The notes below the pieces were generated by a model, which saw only the letters and a program-made list of their open reading frames with translations, was not told the origin of the DNA and searched no databases. From the NCBI GenBank assembly GCA_021789565.1, contig JAJYJL010000288.1, positions 1 to 6,201 of the forward strand: DNA of 6,201 nucleotides, read 5' to 3'. Origin of the DNA: Acidobacteriota bacterium (GTDB taxonomy: Bacteria; Acidobacteriota; Terriglobia; UBA7540). Shown piece by piece: positions 1 through 5,979 of the stretch (its first letter is position 1; the number at the start of each line of letters is the position of its first letter). The position numbers were made by a program, and so were the translations under genes.

Positions 1-35
1 GCAATAATTTCCACGACTTTTTCGCCTACGTTCAT
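1..35 (-). CDS. 5' end of a gene running off the left edge (possibly acyl carrier protein-like)
   Basis: An ATG at 35 on the minus strand is preceded by AAGGAG about six bases upstream, a near-perfect ribosome binding site. The frame stays open to the window edge and reads MNVGEKVVEIIA. It starts 45 bases after the stop of the response regulator, so the two are probably co-transcribed. The short start resembles acyl carrier protein N-termini (a charged first helix with a K-V-x-E-I-I pattern), but eleven residues cannot establish a family. The start site is well supported; the product name is a guess. Confidence 0.5.
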   Translation of the reverse strand, partial: MNVGEKVVEII

Positions 36-80
36 CTCTGCTCCTTGCCGAGCGGTCCCGACTCCTCGTCCCTGACCGCC

Positions 81-470
81 TTATGATGATATCCCGATAG
101 GATTCTTCCTCGCGACTTCACTGACGGTGCGTAACAACTCCGACAAACGAAAGGGTTTCTCCAGGAAAGCCCTCACCCCAAGCTCCCGCGCCAGATCGCG
201 TTCGGTTCCGGTAATGAAAGAGGTCATCAGAATAGCGTCACAAGCGATCTTCTTTTCCTGCAGCTTCCGTAACAGTTCCAGACCATTCTCCCCAGGCAGC
301 CGGAGGTCGATCAGAATCACAGCCCTGCCATCGTCTGTGCTCAGGGCTTTCCAGAGCCCCTCACCATCCTCCGCAACCTCGGCAGAGTAACCATTTGCAT
401 TCAAAACCTCGGAAAGAAGGTTCCGGCTCTCTTGATCGTCATCCACCACCAGTACTCGATTTAAACCCAC
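81..470 (-). CDS. Single-domain response regulator (CheY-like receiver)
   Basis: This 129-residue protein is a stand-alone receiver domain with no output domain. The acidic pocket is D10-D11-D12, the phospho-acceptor is D55 in the ILIDLRLPG segment, the switch hydroxyl residue is T83 in MTSF, and the invariant lysine is K105 in EKPF. It would be phosphorylated by a histidine kinase that is not in this window and would act by protein-protein contact or phosphotransfer. Translation must start at the GTG at 470, because an in-frame TGA lies directly before it and the next internal Met is residue 82; AGGTG sits five bases upstream. The gene reads towards the partial gene at 1-35, with a 45-base gap that suggests one transcript. 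The family assignment is firm. The pathway is unknown, because single-domain regulators serve chemotaxis, development and phosphorelays alike. Confidence 0.93.
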   Translation of the reverse strand: MGLNRVLVVDDDQESRNLLSEVLNANGYSAEVAEDGEGLWKALSTDDGRAVILIDLRLPGENGLELLRKLQEKKIACDAILMTSFITGTERDLARELGVRAFLEKPFRLSELLRTVSEVARKNPIGISS

Positions 471-591
471 TCAGACACCTGCATAGGTAAAATTTAGTCT
501 GTCGAACCACATTTTCCTGAGCATCAGGGAGTCCAAAGTGGCCTGCTAATCTTAAACCATTTGTTCTTAAAGCTTTATCAAATATTCCCAG

Positions 592-671
592 TGTCATCGA
601 CAAAGCTCAACCGGCCCCGAGTGTGTCAAAATGGGACACATTGCCAAATGAGTGTATTTTAATGTGACACA
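592..671. promoter_or_regulatory. Cluster of TGTC/GACA dyads, candidate regulator-binding array
   Basis: Three dyads of the same half-site lie within 80 bases: TGTCatcGACA at 592-602, TGTGTC/GACACA with a seven-base spacer at 622-640, and TGTGaCACA at 663-671. They sit 120-200 bases upstream of the response regulator start and just beyond the 3' end of the deacetylase, in non-coding DNA. TGTC/GACA dyads at this distance resemble the upstream sites of sigma-54 enhancer-binding proteins. I found only weak candidates for a -24/-12 promoter closer to the gene (for example the minus strand near 519-540), so the sigma-54 link is an inference. Confidence 0.4.
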
Positions 672-750
672 GATTTCCAGCATTTTCATGCAAACCTGCC
701 GGAAGAAATAGAATACTTTCGGCCGGCAAGCTTGAGGACATAGTATTAGT

Positions 751-1515
751 CTACGCCATAAACCTATTGATTGCCGCAAAGGTCAAACCTGCCTGAGTAG
801 CCGATTCGATGATAGCCGGCAAAGCCGCCACGGTGGCCGATTGGTCTATGCCGGCCGAAGGGGGGTGTTCGTGGCCGTCGTGAAGAAGGATCACGGCGCC
901 GCTATGTAGCCTATTCTTGACGGCCCGGATGATCGCCTCGGTCCGATATTTCCAATCGAAACCCATGACCGACCACATCACCATCTTGAGCCCCCTTTCC
1001 CTCAGCACCGGCATCAGGCCGAACCATCGCGCGCCGTAGGGCGGCCGGAACAGGGTTGGCCGCACTCCGGTAATCCGCTCGATGGCTTCCTGGGCCCGGT
1101 CGATTTCCCCGGCCATAAACCTGCGGCTGCGGGCGAACAGGAACGGGTGCGAATAGGTATGGTTGCCGATGGTATGGCCTTCGCGCACGATGCGCCGGGC
1201 GATTTCGGGATGGCGTTCAACGTTTTTGCCGCAGAGGAAGAAGGTTGCGGAAATCCCGTGCTCGGCGAGGATGTCGAGGATCTGTTCGGTAAAGGGCGGC
1301 GCAGGACCGTCGTCAAACGTCAGGACGACGTTGCGGCTTTCTCCGGGGCCGCGATTCACAACAGGAGAAAACACCCGGGATGAGGGAATGATGCAGGCAT
1401 ACGCCAGCCCGCCGGCGCATCCCAGGATAATGATGATTCCAATCGCAACACTGACCATGGCCGACCTGTGGACTTCGCTACCATCCAATGCCCGCGCCCC
1501 AAGCCTCCACTCCAC
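751..1515 (-). CDS. Membrane-anchored polysaccharide deacetylase (NodB homology, carbohydrate esterase family 4)
   Basis: This 254-residue protein should remove acetyl groups from an N-acetylated glycan such as peptidoglycan or chitin-like polymer, outside the cytoplasmic membrane. All five NodB motifs are present: TFDDGP at 66-71 (D68 base, D69 metal ligand), NHTYSH with metal ligands H119 and H123, RPPYG at 157-161, the D187-W188 region, and LLHDG with H212. A hydrophobic segment at about 20-42 is an uncleaved anchor or signal. The GTG at 1515 is chosen because GGGAG lies about nine bases upstream. An ATG at 1458, with AGG upstream, would give 235 residues and put the hydrophobic segment at the very N-terminus, so it is a real alternative. 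The gene stands alone, followed by a 280-base gap. The substrate cannot be read from the sequence. Confidence 0.93.
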   Translation of the reverse strand: MEWRLGARALDGSEVHRSAMVSVAIGIIIILGCAGGLAYACIIPSSRVFSPVVNRGPGESRNVVLTFDDGPAPPFTEQILDILAEHGISATFFLCGKNVERHPEIARRIVREGHTIGNHTYSHPFLFARSRRFMAGEIDRAQEAIERITGVRPTLFRPPYGARWFGLMPVLRERGLKMVMWSVMGFDWKYRTEAIIRAVKNRLHSGAVILLHDGHEHPPSAGIDQSATVAALPAIIESATQAGLTFAAINRFMA

Positions 1516-1636
1516 GCGAGCGCTCTCCCAGCGGTGTTTATCCTAGCACAGGAGCTATTGGGATTCCCCATCGTCACCTTGCAGACGGCAGATGGAGGCG
1601 GTAAGTTAATATAAAGGAACCCCTGGAGGTGACAAC

Positions 1637-1946
1637 ATGAGCAGCTCCATTACCCGCTTCATGGCGCAGCAAGGGTTTGGTGACGAAGAGGCCTCGCGTC
1701 AGAATGCTGGCGCGGTTTACGCTGCCCCCGACCGTGCATGATGAGGCCTGCTGCCGCGTGTGGCAGGGCCGGTTTTATGACATGAATTTCTGGAGCGAAA
1801 AGAAGCAACTGGAAAAGCTGGACTATATGCACAATAATCCCGTGACGCGAAGGCTGGTCGGTTCGCCGAGTGAGTGGCCGTGGTCAAGCTGGAGGTTTTA
1901 TTTTTTGGAGGACGAATCGATCATCGCAATGGATCGGATGCCATGA
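1637..1946 (+). pseudogene. Broken REP-associated tyrosine transposase (RAYT, Y1 transposase family)
   Basis: RAYTs are single-strand DNA transposases that act on REP hairpins, using a HUH metal site and one catalytic tyrosine. An ATG at 1637 with GGAGGTG upstream starts MSSSITRF, which resembles RAYT N-termini, but this frame stops at 1741. The family C-terminus continues in another frame from about 1677: VWQGRFYD, then EKLDYMHNNPV with the conserved tyrosine codon at 1824, then WPWSSWRFYFLEDES, ending at 1946. The central part with the HUH motif is missing, and intact relatives are about twice as long. I read this as a copy inactivated by an internal deletion plus frame change. A REP-like hairpin follows 16 bases after the stop. 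The C-terminal assignment is strong; linking the MSSSITRF start to the same gene is less sure. Confidence 0.75.
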
Positions 1947-2017
1947 TGACAGGCAGAAACGTCCCGCTTCGCGGGATCGCAGACACTACAAGGCGAGTAT
2001 CTGATGCGCCACCCGCC
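1875..2017 (+). repeat. RAYT 3' end plus REP tail, copy 1 of a dispersed repeat
   Basis: This stretch aligns from end to end with 5823-5962. The match covers the last 24 codons of the RAYT frame, the hairpin after it, and a tail ending in GCGCCACCCGCC. Identity in the coding part is about 85 percent by eye. The tail also holds a second weak inverted pair, GGCG at 1992-1995 with CGCC at 2007-2010. Confidence 0.85.
1962..1976. repeat. REP-like hairpin, copy 1
   Basis: TCCCGC and GCGGGA pair across a three-base TTC loop. The hairpin lies 16 bases after the RAYT stop, where such transposases usually have their cognate palindrome. The matching hairpin at 5910-5924 keeps stem and loop length and changes one stem base pair on both sides. 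Confidence 0.75.
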
Positions 2018-2079
2018 GCTGGCCTTGTTTTTTTATAACGCAGTCCTCCAAGCCAGCACGCTCCAGGCTGAAGTCAGCG

Positions 2080-2400
2080 CTACCGGCCCGGCGCCTTGAA
2101 ACTGACGCTCTTCTTCAGCGCCTGGTCCACTTCCTCGACCGTAAGCAGCGGCGTGGTGTGAAGCCGCACAAGGCCGCTCGACCCAACCGTGATCCCGACA
2201 GCCGCGGCAGTGACATTGTCAGGCAAATCAAGGATCACGACCGCATCGTCCACGCCGAAAGCGTAATAGACGCATTCAGCTTTGCCTCCAAGCCCTTCGG
2301 CTAGCTTTGTGATGGCTGCCTTGCGGCCGGAAGCTGTGTCTTTCGCGAGCCCCTTAAATCCCTCAGCCGTGTATGACGCCTGGATCAAATACTTCGCCAT
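2080..2400 (-). CDS. GYD domain protein, second of a tandem pair
   Basis: This 106-residue protein belongs to the GYD family of small alpha/beta proteins, whose biochemical role is not established. It starts MAKYLIQASYTAEG, as the family does. The region after the central strand reads AFGVDDAVVILDLPDN, where the signature glycine and aspartate are kept but the tyrosine is replaced. The start at 2400 is fixed by AGGAGG seven bases upstream; the same frame runs further upstream, but that extension covers the neighbouring gene and has no family similarity. It lies 139 bases after the other GYD gene on the same strand and is clearly a diverged paralogue. With the acyl-CoA synthetase upstream, it probably forms an operon. 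Confidence 0.9.
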   Translation of the reverse strand: MAKYLIQASYTAEGFKGLAKDTASGRKAAITKLAEGLGGKAECVYYAFGVDDAVVILDLPDNVTAAAVGITVGSSGLVRLHTTPLLTVEEVDQALKKSVSFKAPGR

Positions 2401-2539
2401 AGATTTCCTCCTGAGTAATCTAAGAATTTTCAGTAAGCTTATGGCCCGAGGCCGAATCCTCGTGCGCAAAACGCCCCCTCGTCCCGCAACGCCTGACCGT
2501 GGTTTCACGATTTCGCAATCACGTCCCACTTCCGCCGCG

Positions 2540-2833
2540 TCAGGGCAGAAAGGCAACGATCTTGCGATACTCGTCTTCCGTGAAGGCGCGCATCCCCTCG
2601 CTTCGCACGAACCCTTGTGAGCCTCCTGCCAGAGCCAGCTTGGCGATGGTGGCGTCATCGGGCGCCTCAACAATAGCCACCGCATCGTACCGTCCCATGG
2701 TCAGGTAGAAGCCTTTCAGACTGACCCCGGCCGAGGCGAACATCTTCTTTGCCGCGTCCAGCCGCGCCGGGCTATCCTTGACCGCCTCGATTCCTTTCTG
2801 CGTATAGCGCATAAGAGAAATGTATGTCGGCAT
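2540..2833 (-). CDS. GYD domain protein, first of a tandem pair
   Basis: This 97-residue protein is a textbook GYD-family member. It starts MPTYISLMRYTQKG, has KDSPARLDAAKK in the first helix, and carries the signature as FYLTMGRYDAVAIVEAPDD. The end, RAFTEDEYRKI, is also typical. It has no signal or membrane segment, so it is cytoplasmic. The ATG at 2833 has AAGGAGG about nine bases upstream. The gene begins 105 bases after the stop of the acyl-CoA synthetase and precedes its own paralogue. Family members are often annotated only by domain, and I assign no function. Its presence beside a CoA ligase suggests an accessory role in the same pathway, but nothing in the sequence proves that. Confidence 0.94.
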   Translation of the reverse strand: MPTYISLMRYTQKGIEAVKDSPARLDAAKKMFASAGVSLKGFYLTMGRYDAVAIVEAPDDATIAKLALAGGSQGFVRSEGMRAFTEDEYRKIVAFLP

Positions 2834-2938
2834 AGGCCTTTTCCTCCTTTAAGAATGAAAGTCGTTATGTACCAAGGTAATGACCACCTTCAGTCCGTTT
2901 CCGGAAATGGCCGTGGGCCACTGAGGGCGTGACGTGAG

Positions 2939-4450
2939 CTAAGAAACGACTGCGAGTCGCCCCACATCTGGCTGTCCAGGCAGCATCTCTTTGAGGGCGC
3001 GGCGCTGCACTTTCCCCACAGCATTCTTGGGCATTTCGTCCAAAAACAGGACTCTCTCGGGAACCTTGTAATCCGCCAGGCGCTGCCGAGCGAAATCGCG
3101 CAACTCTTCAGGCATTGCTTTTTCTCCCTCCCGCAAAACAACAAAGGCGACGACGATCTCACCAAGAACCTTATCAGGCTGGCCGACGACTCCGGCCTCG
3201 AGCACGGCGGGATGCTGGTAGAGCGCCTCCTCGACTTCCTGCGGCGAGATGTTGGAGCCAGCACGGATAATGATCTGCTTCAGGCGTCCCTTGAACCAGA
3301 AATAGCCGTCGGCGTCTCGGGAGGCGAGGTCGCCGGTGTGCAGCCACCCGTCTCGCATGAGGGCTTTTGTAGCTTCCCGGTCATTCCAGTATCCGGCGCA
3401 GTTGGCGGAGCTACGCACGACGACTTCCCCGGTTTCGCCCTCGGCGACATCGAGGCCGTCGATATCCACGATTCGAACCTGGAAACCTTCCGGCGCCACG
3501 CCCATCGCGCCAGGCCTGATGGCGCTTCCAGGAGTCAAAGCCATGGGCAGAGTTTCCGTCATGCCGTAGCCCTCTCGAATACGCGTCGCGAACAGCTTTT
3601 GGAATTTCTGCTGTAAGGCCACAGGCACGGTGTCTCCGCCAGCGACCATGGTTCGGAGAGACGAAACATCGTGCGGCTCCCGCTCTTGCTCTTCGACAAT
3701 AAAATGGAGGAGCGCCGGGAGGCAAAACGCATAGGTACAGCGAAATCGCTGGATGGCATCGAGAACGGCGCCCGGCTCGAAGGCGGGCAGGAGCGCTGTC
3801 GAGGCCCCCGTATACAGTGCCGGGAGCAGGACAATGTTGAGTGCGGCTGCGTGCATCATCTGAGTTATCGTCATGGCGACCGCGTCAGGCTCTATTGGTA
3901 TTGCACGCGCCGTGATCGCAGCCGTGTGTAAAAGCGAGCGGTGCGTATGAGTAACGCCCTTAGGGTTGGCGGTGGTGCCGGAGGTGTAAACGACCACTGC
4001 CGGTTTGTCCGGTGCTGGGGCTGGCAGTCCGTTACGTCCTGCTTTCATTGTTTTGACTGCCGGGATCTGCGTGAAAATGGGGCAACCAGTGCCGGCTTGC
4101 CTGGCTAATGGCGCCAAGGCCGGCTCGCTGAAACACATCCGGGCCTGCGAGTGATTCAGCACGTAGCGGATCTCCGGTGCTTTCAGCCGCACGTTGACGG
4201 TGACGGCGATCAGTCCCGCTTTGAACAGTGCGAAAAAAAGCTGGACGACTTCGATGGAATTCGACCAATGGAGAGCCACCCGGTCACCGGGCCGAAGGCC
4301 CTGGTCGAGAAACCAATGCGCCAGCGCGGTGGTCGCTTCATCCAGATCCCGGTAAGACATTATTGCGTCGCCGCAGATGAGTGCGGTTTTCTGCGGGTTC
4401 TTCGTCGCATGCGCGTGCAGCACGCTGCTGAGATCTGTAAAGGCTGTCAT
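2939..4450 (-). CDS. Acyl-CoA synthetase / AMP-dependent ligase (ANL superfamily)
   Basis: This 503-residue enzyme should activate a carboxylic acid with ATP to an acyl-adenylate and then form the CoA thioester. The ANL core motifs are complete: the P-loop YTSGTTANPKGV at 155-166, EGYGMTE at 293-299, GWLHTGD with D374, FKGRLKQ with R389 ahead of the domain hinge, and the C-terminal catalytic lysine K480 in PKNAVGK. The last motif also fits PX4GK, the target pattern of Pat-type lysine acetyltransferases. The length is normal for medium-chain or long-chain fatty acid and aryl-CoA ligases, but the substrate cannot be told from sequence. The ATG at 4450 has GGAGG six bases upstream. It is the first gene of a probable operon with two GYD genes and is divergent from a GNAT-like/HTH regulator. 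Confidence 0.95.
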   Translation of the reverse strand: MTAFTDLSSVLHAHATKNPQKTALICGDAIMSYRDLDEATTALAHWFLDQGLRPGDRVALHWSNSIEVVQLFFALFKAGLIAVTVNVRLKAPEIRYVLNHSQARMCFSEPALAPLARQAGTGCPIFTQIPAVKTMKAGRNGLPAPAPDKPAVVVYTSGTTANPKGVTHTHRSLLHTAAITARAIPIEPDAVAMTITQMMHAAALNIVLLPALYTGASTALLPAFEPGAVLDAIQRFRCTYAFCLPALLHFIVEEQEREPHDVSSLRTMVAGGDTVPVALQQKFQKLFATRIREGYGMTETLPMALTPGSAIRPGAMGVAPEGFQVRIVDIDGLDVAEGETGEVVVRSSANCAGYWNDREATKALMRDGWLHTGDLASRDADGYFWFKGRLKQIIIRAGSNISPQEVEEALYQHPAVLEAGVVGQPDKVLGEIVVAFVVLREGEKAMPEELRDFARQRLADYKVPERVLFLDEMPKNAVGKVQRRALKEMLPGQPDVGRLAVVS

Positions 4451-4498
4451 AGGCTACCTCCATTCCCCCGAGGGAACGAGACTCCTGCGGATTTTCCG

Positions 4499-4526
4499 AT
4501 AATATACGGGTGAATACAAAAAACAA
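4499..4526 (-). promoter_or_regulatory. Candidate promoter of the acyl-CoA synthetase operon
   Basis: On the minus strand, TTGTTT (4521-4526) and TATTAT (4499-4504) are separated by 16 bases, a fair match to a housekeeping sigma-70 promoter. Transcription would begin near 4492, leaving a leader of about 42 bases that contains the GGAGG ribosome site. The -35 box overlaps the first copy of the direct repeat at 4525-4532. Confidence 0.5.
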
Positions 4527-4554
4527 TTACTCTAAAAGGGGTGTATAATTACTC
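4525..4554 (+). repeat. AATTACTC direct repeat with 22-bp spacing, candidate operator
   Basis: The octamer AATTACTC occurs at 4525-4532 and again at 4547-4554. The offset is exactly 22 bases, about two helical turns, so both copies face the same side of the DNA. The first copy touches the -35 boxes of both divergent promoters and the second overlaps the plus-strand -10 box. A protein bound here could control both directions; the HTH protein encoded next door is the obvious candidate. The repeat is seen directly; its role is inferred. Confidence 0.4.
4544..4549 (+). promoter_or_regulatory. Perfect -10 box (TATAAT) of the GNAT-like/HTH gene
   Basis: TATAAT at 4544-4549 is a consensus -10 hexamer in a locally AT-rich stretch. 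No good -35 is present at 17 bases (AAACAA at 4521-4526), so the promoter may need an activator. Initiation near 4556 leaves a leader of about 24 bases before the ATG at 4580 and would exclude the GTG at 4541 as start codon. Confidence 0.55.
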
Positions 4555-4579
4555 CACTTTTCTATCGGGGACCGCTTCT

Positions 4580-5605
4580 ATGGCCATCCGGTTTCGGCCC
4601 ATGCGCGCGAACGACGTCCGTGAGTGTGTGGAGATTGTAGCGGCGCACCCCATTGTGGGCCCGCGTTACGGAGATGCCGTCGCGGATTTGGGCCCCGCTT
4701 GGCGGCGGCTGCTTTACAGCGATGGCTTCGCTGCTGCCGGGGTGATCGAAGAAACTTGCGGCCCCAGGGTCAGTAAGCTGGGGCTTACCGCCGCTGTCTT
4801 TGTGTCCGATGAGTTCCTTCGCGAGGCGAAGAGCGCGCCCCAATTCTGGATTGGCCCCGAGATGGCGAAACGCGTTGTGCGGGGCGATTCGCCGGTACTT
4901 TCTCCCCGGCAGGTGCGGGAGGCGAACGTCGGCGAAGGGCTGAACCTTATGTACTGGCACGTCACGGTCCGCAGCGATGCCGCGTTACGGGCAGACGTGC
5001 GTGGAGCGATGATGGCCGCGTTTCCCGAGTACCTTGGCGGCTTCCGATTAAAGGAGCTGGCGGTCCAGGCGGAGAGCAGGGAGCATTTGCTTCGGCGGCG
5101 CAACGGCGGTGGGCTTCTTTGGAATTGTTCCCAAGGCGCCTACAGTGAGTTCTGGCCAGACGATTTGGACGCCGTCGTTGCGAAGCCCCACCTGATCGGC
5201 ATAACTCGCCCACTGGCACTTGCCCGTGCTGGTTCGTGGGTGGGCTTTCTTTTCCTGCTCTATCAGCCGCCGCGAATCGGTTTCAGCCGCAGCGAGCAGC
5301 GCCTGCTGCTGTCCTCGATGCAAGGCGGAACGGACGAGGAACTAAGCAACGAGATGGTCATCTCGCTCGCTACCGTCAAGAAAACGTGGCGATCAATTTA
5401 TGACCGCGTAGCCGCGTGCCTCCCGGAACTGATTCCTGGCAATTTTGCGCCCGACGACGGCACGGGCGGGCGCGGCAGGGAGAAAAAACAGCGCCTGATC
5501 GCCTATCTCCGCGAGCATCCCGAGGAACTGCGACCTGTATCGCGCAAAGTCCTCCAGGCTGGCCCGACTCAACGCCGACGGGAAGCTGGACCTGGCGGTG
5601 GCTGA
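4580..5605 (+). CDS. GNAT-like protein fused to a LuxR-type HTH DNA-binding domain
   Basis: This protein has 341 residues from the ATG at 4580. The same frame is open from a GTG at 4541, but that GTG touches a perfect TATAAT box and its purine-rich stretch is too close, so 4580 is preferred although its own ribosome site (GGGGA) is weak. The N-terminus, MAIRFRPMRANDVRECVEIV, has the strand-helix start of GNAT acetyltransferases; a clear acetyl-CoA loop is not visible, so activity is doubtful. Residues about 235-280 form a LuxR/GerE-type helix-turn-helix: FSRSEQRLLL, then TDEELSNEMVISLATVKKTWRSIYDRV, with the recognition helix at about 262-277. A charged tail, REKKQRLIAYLREHPEELRPVSRK, follows. 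The last 15 or so residues are low-complexity and overlap an FG-GAP coding fragment in another frame, so the native C-terminus was probably lost. It is likely a regulator of the divergent ligase operon. Confidence 0.8.
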   Translation: MAIRFRPMRANDVRECVEIVAAHPIVGPRYGDAVADLGPAWRRLLYSDGFAAAGVIEETCGPRVSKLGLTAAVFVSDEFLREAKSAPQFWIGPEMAKRVVRGDSPVLSPRQVREANVGEGLNLMYWHVTVRSDAALRADVRGAMMAAFPEYLGGFRLKELAVQAESREHLLRRRNGGGLLWNCSQGAYSEFWPDDLDAVVAKPHLIGITRPLALARAGSWVGFLFLLYQPPRIGFSRSEQRLLLSSMQGGTDEELSNEMVISLATVKKTWRSIYDRVAACLPELIPGNFAPDDGTGGRGREKKQRLIAYLREHPEELRPVSRKVLQAGPTQRRREAGPGGG

Positions 5606-5675
5606 CATCAGCGAAATTGAGATTTTCCTGGGAAACGGTGACGGGATATTCACCCTTGCCAGCCAGATTCCGGGG
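5565..5675 (+). pseudogene. FG-GAP / VCBS repeat fragment
   Basis: In the frame one base off the upstream gene, the DNA encodes RLNADGKLDLAVAD, then IEIFLGNGDGIF, which is one FG-GAP/VCBS repeat with its D-G-x-x-D-L and LGNGDG signatures. Such repeats form beta-propeller blades in secreted proteins and normally come in many copies. Here there is one, without start, signal peptide or further blades, and the first calcium-ligand position (usually Asp) is Arg. It overlaps the last 41 bases of the GNAT-like/HTH gene. I read it as a remnant joined by a recombination event. From its end to 5760 I see nothing recognisable. Confidence 0.65.
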
Positions 5676-5761
5676 CTGGCGCAGAGGCGGTTTCTGTCTC
5701 TGCGGTCAGCGAAGCTGAATGGGGTTAGAATGGCGCGATGCGGAGGCAGCATGGGCCGCAG

Positions 5762-5813
5762 GTGGCATGGCCATCCTGGCCATGTTAATCTACGGGCGGG
5801 ACGCCCGTGCCAC
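5762..5813. repeat. Compound palindrome: two hairpins enclosed by an outer stem
   Basis: GTGGCA at 5762-5767 and TGCCAC at 5808-5813 form an outer six-base stem. Inside lie CATGGCCA/TGGCCATG with a three-base loop (5766-5784) and ACGGGCG/CGCCCGT with a three-base loop (5792-5808), separated by seven AT-rich bases. The outer stem shares two end bases (5766-5767) with the first hairpin and one (5808) with the second, so they may be alternative folds. The layout resembles paired REP units (BIME-like) or HUH-transposon ends. It sits just upstream of a RAYT remnant. It could also stop transcription, but no T-run follows. Confidence 0.7.
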
Positions 5814-5822
5814 GATCGCGTT

Positions 5823-5894
5823 TGGCCGTGGTCTAGCTGGAGGTATCATTTTCTGGAGGACGAATCAATCATCGTAATGGATCGGGCGGAATGA
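5823..5894 (+). pseudogene. RAYT transposase C-terminal remnant
   Basis: Only the last 23 codons remain: WPWSSWRYHFLEDES, then IIVMDRAE and a stop. They match the C-terminus of the broken RAYT ending at 1946 almost residue for residue. The HUH motif, catalytic tyrosine and start are absent, so this cannot encode a working enzyme. The upstream junction is directly after the compound palindrome at 5762-5813. Confidence 0.75.
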
Positions 5895-5909
5895 AGAAAA
5901 GGAAGAGCC

Positions 5910-5924
5910 TCTCGCTCCGCGAGA
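5910..5924. repeat. REP-like hairpin, copy 2
   Basis: TCTCGC and GCGAGA pair across a TCC loop. Compared with copy 1, stem base C1964 is T5912 and its partner G1974 is A5922, so a C-G pair became a T-A pair and pairing is kept. Confidence 0.75.
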
Positions 5925-5979
5925 ACGCAGACACGACAAAGCGCGTATCTGCGCCACCCGCCAGAATTTGCACGCTTGC

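Larger units (their letters stand above)
5823..5962 (+). repeat. RAYT 3' end plus REP tail, copy 2 of a dispersed repeat
   Basis: This is the homologue of 1875-2017, three bases shorter, and ends in the same GCGCCACCCGCC. The best-kept parts are the last RAYT codons and the CGCAGACAC segment right after the hairpin. A second inverted pair, GCGC at 5941-5944 with GCGC at 5950-5953, takes the place of the GGCG/CGCC pair in copy 1. Confidence 0.85.

Noticed and set aside
519..557. Sigma-54 -24/-12 promoter for the response regulator (TGG-N10-TGC-like matches on the minus strand)
   Set aside because: Only the GG and GC positions match; several weak alternatives exist and none is convincing.
698..723. 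Stem-loop GCCGGAAG/CTTTCGGC downstream of the deacetylase as an intrinsic terminator
   Set aside because: On the transcribed strand it contains an A-C mismatch and no U-run follows.
594..779. 61-residue minus-strand open frame between the deacetylase and the response regulator
   Set aside because: It overlaps the deacetylase end and the dyad cluster, lacks a ribosome site and resembles no protein family.
1941..2017. CRISPR-like or tRNA features in the repeat regions
   Set aside because: The repeats are only two dispersed copies linked to RAYT ends, and no cloverleaf or regularly spaced array is visible.
2018..2036. T-run at 2028-2034 after the REP tail as a terminator
   Set aside because: The only preceding stem is a weak four-base GGCG/CGCC pair, too distant from the T-run.
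2401..2685. N-terminal extension of the downstream GYD protein to 201 residues
   Set aside because: The extra residues overlap the other GYD gene, show no family similarity, and the internal ATG at 2400 has a strong ribosome site.
4541..4579. GTG at 4541 as start of the GNAT-like/HTH protein
   Set aside because: It lies directly before a perfect TATAAT box and its purine stretch is too close to serve as a ribosome site.
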